In this document: positions 1-5,810 of the stretch, one piece after another
Layout of the letters: the number at the start of each line of letters is the position of its first letter
How positions within the stretch are numbered: the stretch's first letter is position 1
Source: Candidatus Cloacimonadota bacterium
GTDB lineage: Bacteria; Cloacimonadota; Cloacimonadia; Cloacimonadales; TCS61
Direction: 5' to 3'
DNA: 6,515 nt
NCBI GenBank assembly: GCA_030592835.1
Contig: JAUVIJ010000115.1
Coordinates: forward strand, 1 to 6,515
Translations under genes and position numbers: made by a program
The notes under the pieces: model-generated
What the model saw: the letters and a program-made list of their open reading frames with translations, nothing else
Told to the model about the DNA's origin: nothing
Database searches by the model: none

Positions 1-748
1 GTGATGAGATGAATCTGGTGGCGGATTCTTTTGAATCGAAGAGTTTCAGCGCTCTCTTATTACCCTTTTTCATCACAGCATACTTTATAGGATCCTGCCA
101 GCGCTCCTGTGGTGAGCATTCGGGAATAGCGTCATCAGGTAGAGAAAGAGCACATTCTAATTTATCCAATTTTTGTGCAATAAAGTGCCGGCACCAGGAG
201 AGATCCCATTTCTCGACCGGGATGACCTCTATCTGCTGAGGGTAGTTCTTCTCATATTTACATTTAGCTGCCGACCAATCTCTGAAGATCGCTATTATCT
301 GAAGTTTATCAACTTCAAATCCTGCTGACTGATACAAAAACGAATAGAGATTCAATTGTTGTTCCCACAAAGTATTACTACTTTTATAGAGATACTGCCA
401 AATACTGGTAAATTTGAAATCACTGATGATCCCCTCTTCAAAAAGATCAATTCCTCCTGAGATCGTTTTACCATTCACCTCAGCAAATAATCTCTCTTCA
501 TTGAGACTATTTTTTGTTTCAGATGCTTCGAGCACCCTATGCATCGCACTGCCCATAAGACTCCAAATGAGATCTGAAGCTTCCTGGGTAATTTGCTCCC
601 TGTATCTCCGCTCTAGAACGAACATTTTCTCAGATTTAAGAAGTGCTGTTACTGAGCAAAATTGGATGGCTCCGGCTCCGGAATACCACCCTTTTTTGAT
701 CGCTCTATAGATCGGGTCAGGAATGCCGTTGTTATTCGTGATATTCAT
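1..748 (-). CDS. RecB/Cas4-type PD-(D/E)XK nuclease, 3' end beyond the window
   Basis: Read by hand from the minus strand; 249 codons are visible and the frame is still open at the left edge. The core of the RecB/Cas4-like nuclease superfamily is present in order: a GSAMH segment (G67-H70, the usual motif-I histidine), GGID with D101, DFK (D110-x-K112) and QLNLY (Q131-Y135, the QxxxY motif). D101, D110 and K112 would bind metal and catalyse DNA cleavage. The later segment CSPQERW...KYAVMKKG...RALKLFDS (211-239) resembles the tail of phage RecB-like exonucleases. I see no cysteine cluster of the Cas4 Fe-S type. ATG 748 overlaps the stop of the upstream ATPase gene as ATGA, with GGAGG four bases before the start, so translation is probably coupled. 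Inferred role: DNA end resection beside the Sak4-like partner. The family call is firm; substrate and polarity are not known. Confidence 0.88.
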   Translation of the reverse strand, partial: MNITNNNGIPDPIYRAIKKGWYSGAGAIQFCSVTALLKSEKMFVLERRYREQITQEASDLIWSLMGSAMHRVLEASETKNSLNEERLFAEVNGKTISGGIDLFEEGIISDFKFTSIWQYLYKSSNTLWEQQLNLYSFLYQSAGFEVDKLQIIAIFRDWSAAKCKYEKNYPQQIEVIPVEKWDLSWCRHFIAQKLDKLECALSLPDDAIPECSPQERWQDPIKYAVMKKGNKRALKLFDSKESATRFISS

Positions 749-1782
749 GCTGCCTCCATTATCTTCAGTTTGTTCTCTAGAGCTTTTACCCCTTGGGTGT
801 TCGTCGCCAGTATCTTACGATAGAAATTTTTACGTTCCTGCTGGGAGATATTACCTTTTATCTGATCGAGCCGATCAATCAGCAACAGTTGTTTTTCCAC
901 TAACTTAAGTATCCCCACATCTGTTTTAGGATCTTTGATCTTATCTCCGAACTCACTCAGTTTTTTGGCTGTGATGAAATTCTTCTCATTCAATTCCTCC
1001 ATTTTTATTTTGATGCTCTTAATCAATCTCTCCCTCTCCCTCTTGTTGCCTGCAGATACTATTTTCTTCTTTACAGGCTCTCCGCTGTTCAGCCATTTTA
1101 GAATAGTTTTAGCCAGCTCATTGCCAGGTTTTTGGATCACCGACTGCTGCAGGGCAGGACAGCGTGTTTTAGTGATGACCATAGTGCTGGTCATGTCCAT
1201 ATCGCCAACAATATCAAATTCGTACTCCAGCCCTTCACGCTGTATCGGCTGCAAACCGACTTTTCTGACCATTTTTTTTCCACTCTCAGTTTTCTCAAGC
1301 GAGTATTCGGTCTTGACGCGCATAGTTACGATAATATGCAGATCCGATCTCAGAATTGCATCGATCATCCTGTTGTGCAGGGGAGTTACCTCCCTCCAGG
1401 CAGCAAAACTACTGGTCGTCTTCAATCTTGCCGCAGCTTTATCTACCAGTTCCAGAGCTCCATTATGTCCGTTCCAGGCATGGGACAATGAATCAATGAT
1501 GAGCAGATCGAATTTTTGGTCATCAGCACTTCTGATAGCTTCGATAAAATTATCCGGATGATAATTTTCCATCTCCAGTACGCTGAATTTAAAAAGATCG
1601 GCATACTTTTTTGCTGATCCTCTCTCGGTGTCTAATAGGGCAATTTTCTTAGACAGTCCCGAAGCTAGCAGCAGAGATGAAAAAGTTTTTCCACTGCCAC
1701 TAGGTCCGATAATTGCCAGGCGCAGTTTCAACTTTGATTTTACTGCTTTTTCAAACTTTAAATCTTGATCTTGATCCTGCAT
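745..1782 (-). CDS. Sak4-like / AAA_24 P-loop ATPase (phage nucleotide-binding protein)
   Basis: 345-aa RecA-fold ATPase. Walker A is GPSGSGKT (26-33), a DTERGSA segment follows at 51-57, and Walker B is FDLLIIDS (91-98) with D97. The strand IIVTMR (150-155) and the QREGLEYEFD block (181-190) are typical of the phage AAA_24 / Sak4 group, which includes RecA-like single-strand annealing proteins. About 100 residues after position 240 are charged and predicted helical by eye, beyond the ATPase core, and I cannot assign them. The start is well supported: AAGGAGG lies five bases before ATG 1782. The gene follows an intergenic region with repeats and is coupled by ATGA to the downstream nuclease, the usual layout of a phage recombination pair. 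Inferred role: ATP-dependent annealing or pairing of single strands with the nuclease. Other functions of AAA_24 ATPases remain possible. No SSB gene is visible. Confidence 0.87.
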   Translation of the reverse strand: MQDQDQDLKFEKAVKSKLKLRLAIIGPSGSGKTFSSLLLASGLSKKIALLDTERGSAKKYADLFKFSVLEMENYHPDNFIEAIRSADDQKFDLLIIDSLSHAWNGHNGALELVDKAAARLKTTSSFAAWREVTPLHNRMIDAILRSDLHIIVTMRVKTEYSLEKTESGKKMVRKVGLQPIQREGLEYEFDIVGDMDMTSTMVITKTRCPALQQSVIQKPGNELAKTILKWLNSGEPVKKKIVSAGNKRERERLIKSIKIKMEELNEKNFITAKKLSEFGDKIKDPKTDVGILKLVEKQLLLIDRLDQIKGNISQQERKNFYRKILATNTQGVKALENKLKIMEAA

Positions 1783-1787
1783 TTTAA

Positions 1788-1794
1788 CCTCCTT
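1788..1794 (-). promoter_or_regulatory. Shine-Dalgarno site of the ATPase gene
   Basis: The minus strand reads AAGGAGG, five bases before ATG 1782. This is a near-consensus anti-16S match and fixes the start. It also shows that the host uses standard SD-dependent initiation. Confidence 0.8.
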
Positions 1795-1834
1795 ATTTTT
1801 TGGTGAATTTTTAAACAGATCTCAGGGCAATGCT

Positions 1835-1842
1835 CAAAGATA
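1835..1842 (-). promoter_or_regulatory. Possible promoter -10-like element for the ATPase gene
   Basis: The minus strand reads TATCTTTG, about 50 bases before ATG 1782 and directly downstream of the palindrome pair. It fits the Bacteroidota -7 pattern TAnnTTTG, and its first six bases are a moderate sigma-70 -10. No good -35 or -33 partner is present (ATCACC at 17-bp spacing), and the strong SD sites argue against a Bacteroidota host. Weak; the position is its main support. Confidence 0.25.
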
Positions 1843-1845
1843 AAA

Positions 1846-1857
1846 AAGGAATTCCTT
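1846..1857. repeat. Palindrome AAGGAATTCCTT, copy 1 (possible operator)
   Basis: Perfect 12-bp palindrome, exactly repeated at 1872-1883 with 26 bp between equivalent positions. It lies about 65 bp upstream of the ATPase start and 3 bp upstream of a possible -10-like octamer (1835-1842). The spacing of about 2.5 helical turns and the position suit a dimeric repressor, but the binding protein is not identified. The two copies could also pair as a 12-bp stem with a 14-nt loop in RNA. Confidence 0.55.
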
Positions 1858-1871
1858 AAGGTGATATTCTA

Positions 1872-1883
1872 AAGGAATTCCTT
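1872..1883. repeat. Palindrome AAGGAATTCCTT, copy 2 (possible operator)
   Basis: Second perfect copy of the 12-bp palindrome at 1846-1857. It has A on the left and G on the right, so the identity to copy 1 stops at the palindrome edges. That favours a site kept for protein binding over a recent longer duplication. Confidence 0.55.
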
Positions 1884-1899
1884 GTATTAATAATATGAC
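1884..1899 (-). repeat. Direct repeat GTCAT-ATT-ATTAATAC, copy near the palindromes
   Basis: On the minus strand this segment is GTCAT, three extra bases, then ATTAATAC. The same two blocks occur at 1923-1933 without the extra bases. It directly abuts palindrome copy 2, which makes a compact regulatory cluster. The region is AT-rich, so chance cannot be excluded. Confidence 0.35.
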
Positions 1900-1922
1900 A
1901 GTTAATAGGGCTAATCGCACTA

Positions 1923-1933
1923 GTATTAATGAC
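1923..1933 (-). repeat. Direct repeat GTCATTAATAC, distal copy
   Basis: The minus strand reads GTCATTAATAC. It shares GTCAT and ATTAATAC with the segment at 1884-1899, in the same orientation and about 39 bp away measured at the ATTAATAC block. Possible second class of regulator site or a minor repeat; function unknown. Confidence 0.35.
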
Positions 1934-2104
1934 TTACGCAGATGAATTATTGACAATATTACTACTGATTTGGATTATGATTTCTGATCATTTTAGATTT
2001 GTATATCAGTATATTTTCCAATAGCTATAATGGTAAATATTATCATCCAAAAAAGGATCTTTTTCTAAAGAATTTTCAAATAATTTTATAATTAGATTAC
2101 ATAT

Positions 2105-3079
2105 TTATATATCTAAAATCTCATCTTGCACGATTGGACTATTAATCCTTTTAAGCCTTCGTTTATTTTTTATCTGATCTCTGGTTAAATTATATCTCAC
2201 TTTACCAGTAATCCTGGCGAAGATCCTTTGAATCTCTTTGTCATAATACTCTGCTTTTTCTTCATGAATCACGGTTTTCTTATTTATTTTCCTACGCCGA
2301 ACAAACTGTGAATTCTCAGATTTTGAGATTGATGTGGGATCTGCAGCAAGTCTTTCTTCCCTGCTTATCTCTTCTTCTTGAAAGAGGTTTATTTCATGCT
2401 TGATAACCTCTTCTGGTGTGATTATTGTGAAATAAGAGAGGAAATTTGCAATGGTAAAGCCAAGAATACACTTAAAGTCTTTATAAAATCGGTACTCCTG
2501 GTTCCGATCGATAAAGGCACTAAGCTGATCCTTGCTATAAAATTTAATATCCCAACAATAGTAAAGGAACGTCTCATAATCAGCTTCTATTAATTCTTCA
2601 TTGAATTTCTTCTTCCAGCCAATTTGAAGGCGTTTAAGGGGTAGATCCACTAATATTGAACATTCTAACAATTTCCTTTTGTCCAGATCAATTATTAATT
2701 GTCTTATCTGTAAACCTTGAAACTCGACGACATTAAGGGGATCTTTTAGTACAGAATCGTAAAGATCCGGAACAATAAACTGCTTCCTGATGACCTCATA
2801 GCTGCATAATGCAACTCCATTATGCCGATTTTTTCTGTTCTCCTCCAACATTTTACGACCCTCTTCTAGAACGACACAATCGTAGTAGATACGTTCCAGA
2901 TCGCAATCGGAAGTAGGGATGAACTTCAAGTTTTGCATAATCTCATTTATCTCTTCATTCTCGTGCCCGGTGTATAATAACACTTTGATTAGATTCTCCT
3001 GCGGAAGCTTTAGATTTTTCGTACTAAAGCTTTTGGTACTTGTACTCAAATCACTTTGATAAATATTTACTTCACTCAT
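2105..3079 (-). CDS. Module protein of unknown function, single module plus RITGKVRY tail (324 aa)
   Basis: I do not recognise a named family. After a Ser/Thr-rich leader (1-25) comes a helical N-terminal motif, P26 with YTG (G38), then ERIYYDC and EENR (to 81). The 66-residue core (137-202) contains LLEC, W155, YYCWD (173-177), YSKDQL and Y199. A charged linker (about 225-275) leads to a basic tail with IQRIFARITGKVRY (283-296) and TRDQI. Every one of these elements is shared with the second half of the 594-aa protein upstream, so the two are paralogues. ATG 3079 lies one base after the neighbour's stop. An AAGGAGG inside the neighbour's last codons is about 12 bases away, a rather long spacing. 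There is no signal peptide or membrane segment, so it is probably cytoplasmic. Helical motifs and the basic tail suggest nucleic-acid binding, which is inference only. It is the last gene before the intergenic region. Confidence 0.85.
   Translation of the reverse strand: MSEVNIYQSDLSTSTKSFSTKNLKLPQENLIKVLLYTGHENEEINEIMQNLKFIPTSDCDLERIYYDCVVLEEGRKMLEENRKNRHNGVALCSYEVIRKQFIVPDLYDSVLKDPLNVVEFQGLQIRQLIIDLDKRKLLECSILVDLPLKRLQIGWKKKFNEELIEADYETFLYYCWDIKFYSKDQLSAFIDRNQEYRFYKDFKCILGFTIANFLSYFTIITPEEVIKHEINLFQEEEISREERLAADPTSISKSENSQFVRRRKINKKTVIHEEKAEYYDKEIQRIFARITGKVRYNLTRDQIKNKRRLKRINSPIVQDEILDI
2171..2233 (-). repeat. Basic tail motif, copy in the 324-aa protein (residues 283-303)
   Basis: Encodes IQRIFARITGKVRY followed by NLTRDQI. 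It is matched without a gap by the segment at 3156-3218. It is better conserved than the linker before it, which points to a functional contact. Confidence 0.75.
2474..2671 (-). repeat. Module core copy 4 (residues 137-202 of the 324-aa protein)
   Basis: Shared pattern residues: E139, L151, W176-D177, S182, F189-I190, Y199. Together with the ENLI..YTG and EENR segments upstream, this makes the 324-aa protein a near-complete paralogue of the second half of the 594-aa protein. Confidence 0.78.
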
Positions 3080-3080
3080 A

Positions 3081-4865
3081 TTATTTCTTATCCTCCTTTA
3101 TTTTTTCTTTTTTAAGTCTTGCGTTCCTTTCTTCACACTTACGATGTTGAGCGTCAATATCACTGCGGGTGCGAGTATAACGCACTTTACCAGTTATTCT
3201 GTCAAAAATCCTTTGCAGCTGACTTCTGCCATATTCTTTATTCATTCTTTTATCATTCTTCATCATATTCTCGAGAGAAAGTACTAGTGAGCTTTGTAGC
3301 CAGGGAGTCAGAAGGAAATTATTTTTCCGGAAGATCTCTTCCCGCAAATGGTTATTTTTACTCCACGCGAGCTGTTCGTATTTTTCCTTTTCAACTTTAT
3401 TAAGCAAATGAAAGTGAGCCAATATATCGAGAGGCTCTTTATCCAACAGCTGCCTATGGAGTTTGTAGTTGTCACTTTCGGATTCCTGAACCAGATATTG
3501 ATAAAGCCCGTCTTTGGATCCATCCGGAAGATTCCAGCAATAGAACACAAATGACCTGTACAAGTCTATTGTTAATGTTTCTTCAAATTTTGAAAACCAG
3601 GCTGCCTCTAAACGTTCGAAAGGCATTCCAGCCATTACAGCATTTTCAATTAATTCCCTTTTATTTCTCTCCAGGAGTATCTCCTTCAGAGGAAAAGTAT
3701 TGAGGTTGAGATCTCCCTGAAGCCATTTGAGTAAAGGATCATAGGTCCCACCATCAATAAATTTATCTCTAATCGTAGTAGATTCGTATAGTTCTTTTCT
3801 TAATGGTAAGCGCCTCCTGTTTTCCTCTATCATAGCCGCTCCTTCATCATTGGAGATGCACTTATGATAGATAATATCCAACAAGCACCTTGGTATTTTA
3901 TTAAACCCGAGTAAGTTCAAGACCATCTCTATACCCTCATTCAGCATACCTGTATAGAACATTTGCCTGATAAGATTTTCATGAGGAACAACAAAGATCT
4001 TAGGAAGGGGTTTAAGGATGATCTCGTCCTCTTGCATGAACCAGTTATACTTTTTGTCAATATCTGTTTCAAGCTCTTCGGTAGGTCTCAATTTTTCATA
4101 CCTACTGAGAGACTTTTCAATAGAAAATAAAAGAGCGATATCCCCAGCAGTCGGGCTGAATCCTCGATCGAGAGCAGAATTGATCTTTTCCTGGGTCTTA
4201 TGAAAAATAAGATTGTTCTTCCGCATTATTTCAAAATCACTGACCTTGCCAAAAGATCTTAATATGTCCTCAATGTTATGGATCAGCGGGTTGATATATA
4301 AACGATACTGCTCTTCAGATCTCCTGGCATATAGAAAGGTCGCAAATTCCTTTTGTGAATATTTATTAGAATCCCAGAACCACCACAGGTATCTATCATA
4401 AACATTTTGGGAAATTTGCTCGAAATCCAATTCAGCCAATAGTGAATTCAGGCTGTCAATATCTCCCCCCAACATGGCGAAGCACTCTACAAATCTCCTT
4501 AGATCTTTGCGGTAGAAGATCTCTGTAAGATCTTTAAGGGTAGATTTCTCTCTCTCCTGCAGAGGCTTTGCAGAGGAAAAATCATTAATAAGCGTTTGAA
4601 AATCAGCAGTATATTTGTAGCTATCGGCTACTTTTTTAATAATTAGCGGCAATTCATTGTTTTCAAAACGTTTAATATTCTCTTCTGCCATGTTCTTATT
4701 TTCAATTGTACTATATAGCTGCTTCCTGACCTGACAAATATCACTTTTACCTATAGAGAATTGCAGAGAAAAAAGATCGACAATCTCATCATCACCCAAT
4801 CCTGCAAGGATCGCAAGCTCAGTGTATCTTATGTAAGGCATTATTATCTTATACAATTTGCCCAC
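3081..4865 (-). CDS. Two-module protein of unknown function (594 aa, internal duplication)
   Basis: No named family recognised. It is an internal tandem duplication. Copy A has an N-terminal motif at P10/G22 (AGLGDDEI) and a core at 125-190 (FVEC, WWFWD 161-165, YSQKEF, Y187). Copy B has the motif at P294/G306 (YTGMLNEGI), IIYHKC and EENRRR, and a core at 405-470 (LIEN, W423, FYCWN 441-445, GSKDGL, Y467). A charged linker precedes a basic tail with LQRIFDRITGKVRY (550-563) and TRSDI. Copy B is clearly closest to the downstream 324-aa protein; copy A is more diverged and lacks the tail. The longest frame starts with GTG 4865 and overlaps the upstream gene by 17 bases. TTG 4856 (591 aa) may be the real start because AAGGGGGTG is better spaced for it; numbering here uses the longer form. 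No transmembrane segment. Function unknown; a DNA-binding or scaffold role is inference. Confidence 0.85.
   Translation of the reverse strand: MGKLYKIIMPYIRYTELAILAGLGDDEIVDLFSLQFSIGKSDICQVRKQLYSTIENKNMAEENIKRFENNELPLIIKKVADSYKYTADFQTLINDFSSAKPLQEREKSTLKDLTEIFYRKDLRRFVECFAMLGGDIDSLNSLLAELDFEQISQNVYDRYLWWFWDSNKYSQKEFATFLYARRSEEQYRLYINPLIHNIEDILRSFGKVSDFEIMRKNNLIFHKTQEKINSALDRGFSPTAGDIALLFSIEKSLSRYEKLRPTEELETDIDKKYNWFMQEDEIILKPLPKIFVVPHENLIRQMFYTGMLNEGIEMVLNLLGFNKIPRCLLDIIYHKCISNDEGAAMIEENRRRLPLRKELYESTTIRDKFIDGGTYDPLLKWLQGDLNLNTFPLKEILLERNKRELIENAVMAGMPFERLEAAWFSKFEETLTIDLYRSFVFYCWNLPDGSKDGLYQYLVQESESDNYKLHRQLLDKEPLDILAHFHLLNKVEKEKYEQLAWSKNNHLREEIFRKNNFLLTPWLQSSLVLSLENMMKNDKRMNKEYGRSQLQRIFDRITGKVRYTRTRSDIDAQHRKCEERNARLKKEKIKEDKK
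3156..3218 (-). repeat. Basic tail motif, copy in the 594-aa protein (residues 550-570)
   Basis: Encodes LQRIFDRITGKVRY followed by TRTRSDI. Its counterpart is at 2171-2233. The DNA is also similar: CACTTTACCAGT and, further on, ATCCTTTG occur on the plus strand with identical spacing in both copies. Confidence 0.75.
3456..3653 (-). repeat. Module core copy 3 (residues 405-470 of the 594-aa protein)
   Basis: Shared pattern residues: E407, L419, W444-N445, S450, Y457-L458, Y467. It has Asn in place of the Asp after the invariant Trp. Closest relative is copy 4: both have YCW and SKD. Confidence 0.78.
4296..4493 (-). repeat. Module core copy 2 (residues 125-190 of the 594-aa protein)
   Basis: Shared pattern residues: E127, L139, W164-D165, S170, F177-L178, Y187. 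No gap is needed against copies 1, 3 and 4. This is the copy that has Leu where the others have the mid-core Trp (position 19 of the core). Confidence 0.75.
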
Positions 4866-5787
4866 CCCCTTTTTTAATTAATTCAACTACCAGACTGAAC
4901 TTATATTCTCTGTTCTTTTCACGCATCTTCCTAGCTGCAGGATTTACCTTGGGTCTCTCTTGTTGGCAGTTCAACAAATTATTGCCACTGGATGCCGGTC
5001 TTAGCTTATTGGAGAGATCTCTATTTATAAGTGCAGAACATTCTCTGTTCAAGGTTATAAGAGCCCTCTCCGCTTCACCTGAAGAATCAATGATCCTATT
5101 GATGCTCTTGTTCGCCAGCCGTCTTATGCTGGTGAGTCTGTCTACTGCAGACTGCATTCCGTAAGCTGCTTTGAAATTTCCAAAGCTCCCACCAACCACC
5201 TCGCGGTGAAGTTGATAATTGCACTCGATCATATTGTCTTTTAGAAAATAATCTATCTCGGGAGATGTTAAAGTTTTTATATCCCAGAAGAAATAATGAT
5301 ATATGTGAAAATATTCGAGATCTAAGCCAACTTGGTTGAATTTCTTCCACAGCTTGTTAAGCTCAAAAAAAGTTGTTTTAGTAAGCAATCCACATTCGGT
5401 GAACTGTCTTCGCTGGTAACTGTTTAGAAAATAGTTCAAAGCTGTTGATGTCAGCCAGTTAGCAGGATCTTTATTAAAAGAACTACTGAGATCAAGAAAC
5501 AATTGATCAAAGACCTTAGCAAACTTAAATTTTGAGCGAATGCTTCTTAGAATTGCTGATCTTCCACCATTCAAGTAAGAATGTTGGTTGTGCTCTATCA
5601 GTTTTGCAACTGTCTTATCTTTTTTTAGTTCATTGGTGAAGGCATTGTAGCTTTCTTCGCTAATTTTTCCGAACTTATTCTCTTCACACCACTTAGCATA
5701 ATTTATCCACGGAATTCCACTGATGATGCATATTTTAACAAATCTATGGTTAGGTGATTTGAATAGAAATTGCACTTTTTTTCCCAT
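4849..5787 (-). CDS. Module protein of unknown function, single diverged module (312 aa)
   Basis: No named family recognised. It is the first of the module proteins in the operon. The N-terminal motif has P12 and G24 (ISGIPW), the same 12-residue spacing as the other three copies. The 66-residue core (129-194) has FTEC, L143, W147, FFWDI (167-170), LTSPEIDYFL and Y191, and aligns without gaps to the other copies. The C-terminal third is helical (KAAYGMQSAVDRL and on), then basic (PKVNPAARKMREKNREYK), but lacks the RITGKVRY tail of its paralogues. ATG 5787 is preceded by AAAGGA at a spacing of about seven bases, 23 bp after the upstream stop, so it is cotranscribed with the winged-helix gene. 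It ends in a KKGGGQIV segment encoded by an A6G5 run that overlaps the next gene. Cytoplasmic by appearance; function unknown. Confidence 0.84.
   Translation of the reverse strand: MGKKVQFLFKSPNHRFVKICIISGIPWINYAKWCEENKFGKISEESYNAFTNELKKDKTVAKLIEHNQHSYLNGGRSAILRSIRSKFKFAKVFDQLFLDLSSSFNKDPANWLTSTALNYFLNSYQRRQFTECGLLTKTTFFELNKLWKKFNQVGLDLEYFHIYHYFFWDIKTLTSPEIDYFLKDNMIECNYQLHREVVGGSFGNFKAAYGMQSAVDRLTSIRRLANKSINRIIDSSGEAERALITLNRECSALINRDLSNKLRPASSGNNLLNCQQERPKVNPAARKMREKNREYKFSLVVELIKKGGGQIV
4863..4871 (-). promoter_or_regulatory. Shine-Dalgarno-like AAGGGGGTG that bears on the start of the 594-aa gene
   Basis: The minus strand reads AAGGGGGTG, one mismatch from AAGGAGGTG. It overlaps the GTG at 4865, so it cannot serve that codon, but its G-run lies eight bases before TTG 4856. 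ATG 4841 is too far away for it. The site lies in the last codons of the 312-aa gene. Confidence 0.5.
5206..5403 (-). repeat. Module core copy 1 (residues 129-194 of the 312-aa protein)
   Basis: Protein-level repeat. The pattern common to all four copies is E-x11-L-x24-W-(D/N)-x4-(S/T)-x6-(F/Y)-(L/I)-x8-Y. Here: E131, L143, W168-D169, T174, F181-L182, Y191. It is diverged from the other copies at DNA level. Confidence 0.75.
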
Positions 5788-5810
5788 TTCCCCATCCTTT
5801 ACTTCTTTTT

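Larger units (their letters stand above)
1783..2104. other. AT-rich intergenic region with paired repeats; no credible gene
   Basis: A gap of about 320 bp separates the module-protein operon from the ATPase/nuclease pair. The only reading frames I found are very short (16 codons on plus from 1895; 28 and 17 codons on minus) and none has a suitable ribosome binding site. It contains two 12-bp palindromes (1846-1857, 1872-1883) and two diverged direct repeats (1884-1899, 1923-1933). I see no convincing terminator after the stop at 2105: the hairpin near 2044-2057 has only a 4-bp stem around six A residues. Transcription from the upstream operon may therefore read through. Most likely it is the promoter/operator region of the recombination pair. 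A replication origin is a weaker alternative. Confidence 0.6.

Noticed and set aside
1..748. Cas4 of a CRISPR system
   Set aside because: There are no Fe-S cysteine clusters, CRISPR repeats or other cas genes; pairing with a Sak4-like ATPase fits a phage nuclease better.
414..1561. Long plus-strand frames opposite the ATPase and nuclease genes
   Set aside because: They lie antisense to genes with intact Walker and nuclease motifs, have low-complexity Ser/Leu/Phe-rich translations and lack suitable ribosome sites.
1846..1883. CRISPR-like or IS terminal repeats
   Set aside because: Only two 12-bp palindromic units with a 14-bp spacer, no transposase, and no target duplication seen.
1834..1920. 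28-codon hydrophobic minus-strand frame from GTG 1920
   Set aside because: It has no Shine-Dalgarno sequence and runs through both palindromes, which better explain the sequence.
1895..1945. 16-codon plus-strand frame in the intergenic gap
   Set aside because: The nearest purine-rich site (AAAGGA) is about 18 bases away and belongs to a palindrome; nothing else supports coding.
2041..2064. Possible terminator after the module operon (ATCC, six A, GGAT, then T-rich on plus)
   Set aside because: The stem is only 4 bp and the T-run is on the plus side, where no gene ends; too weak to call.
3308..3550. 80-codon minus-strand frame inside the 594-aa gene
   Set aside because: It overlaps the core of module copy 3, which is conserved in its own frame in three other places; the alternative frame shows no family feature.
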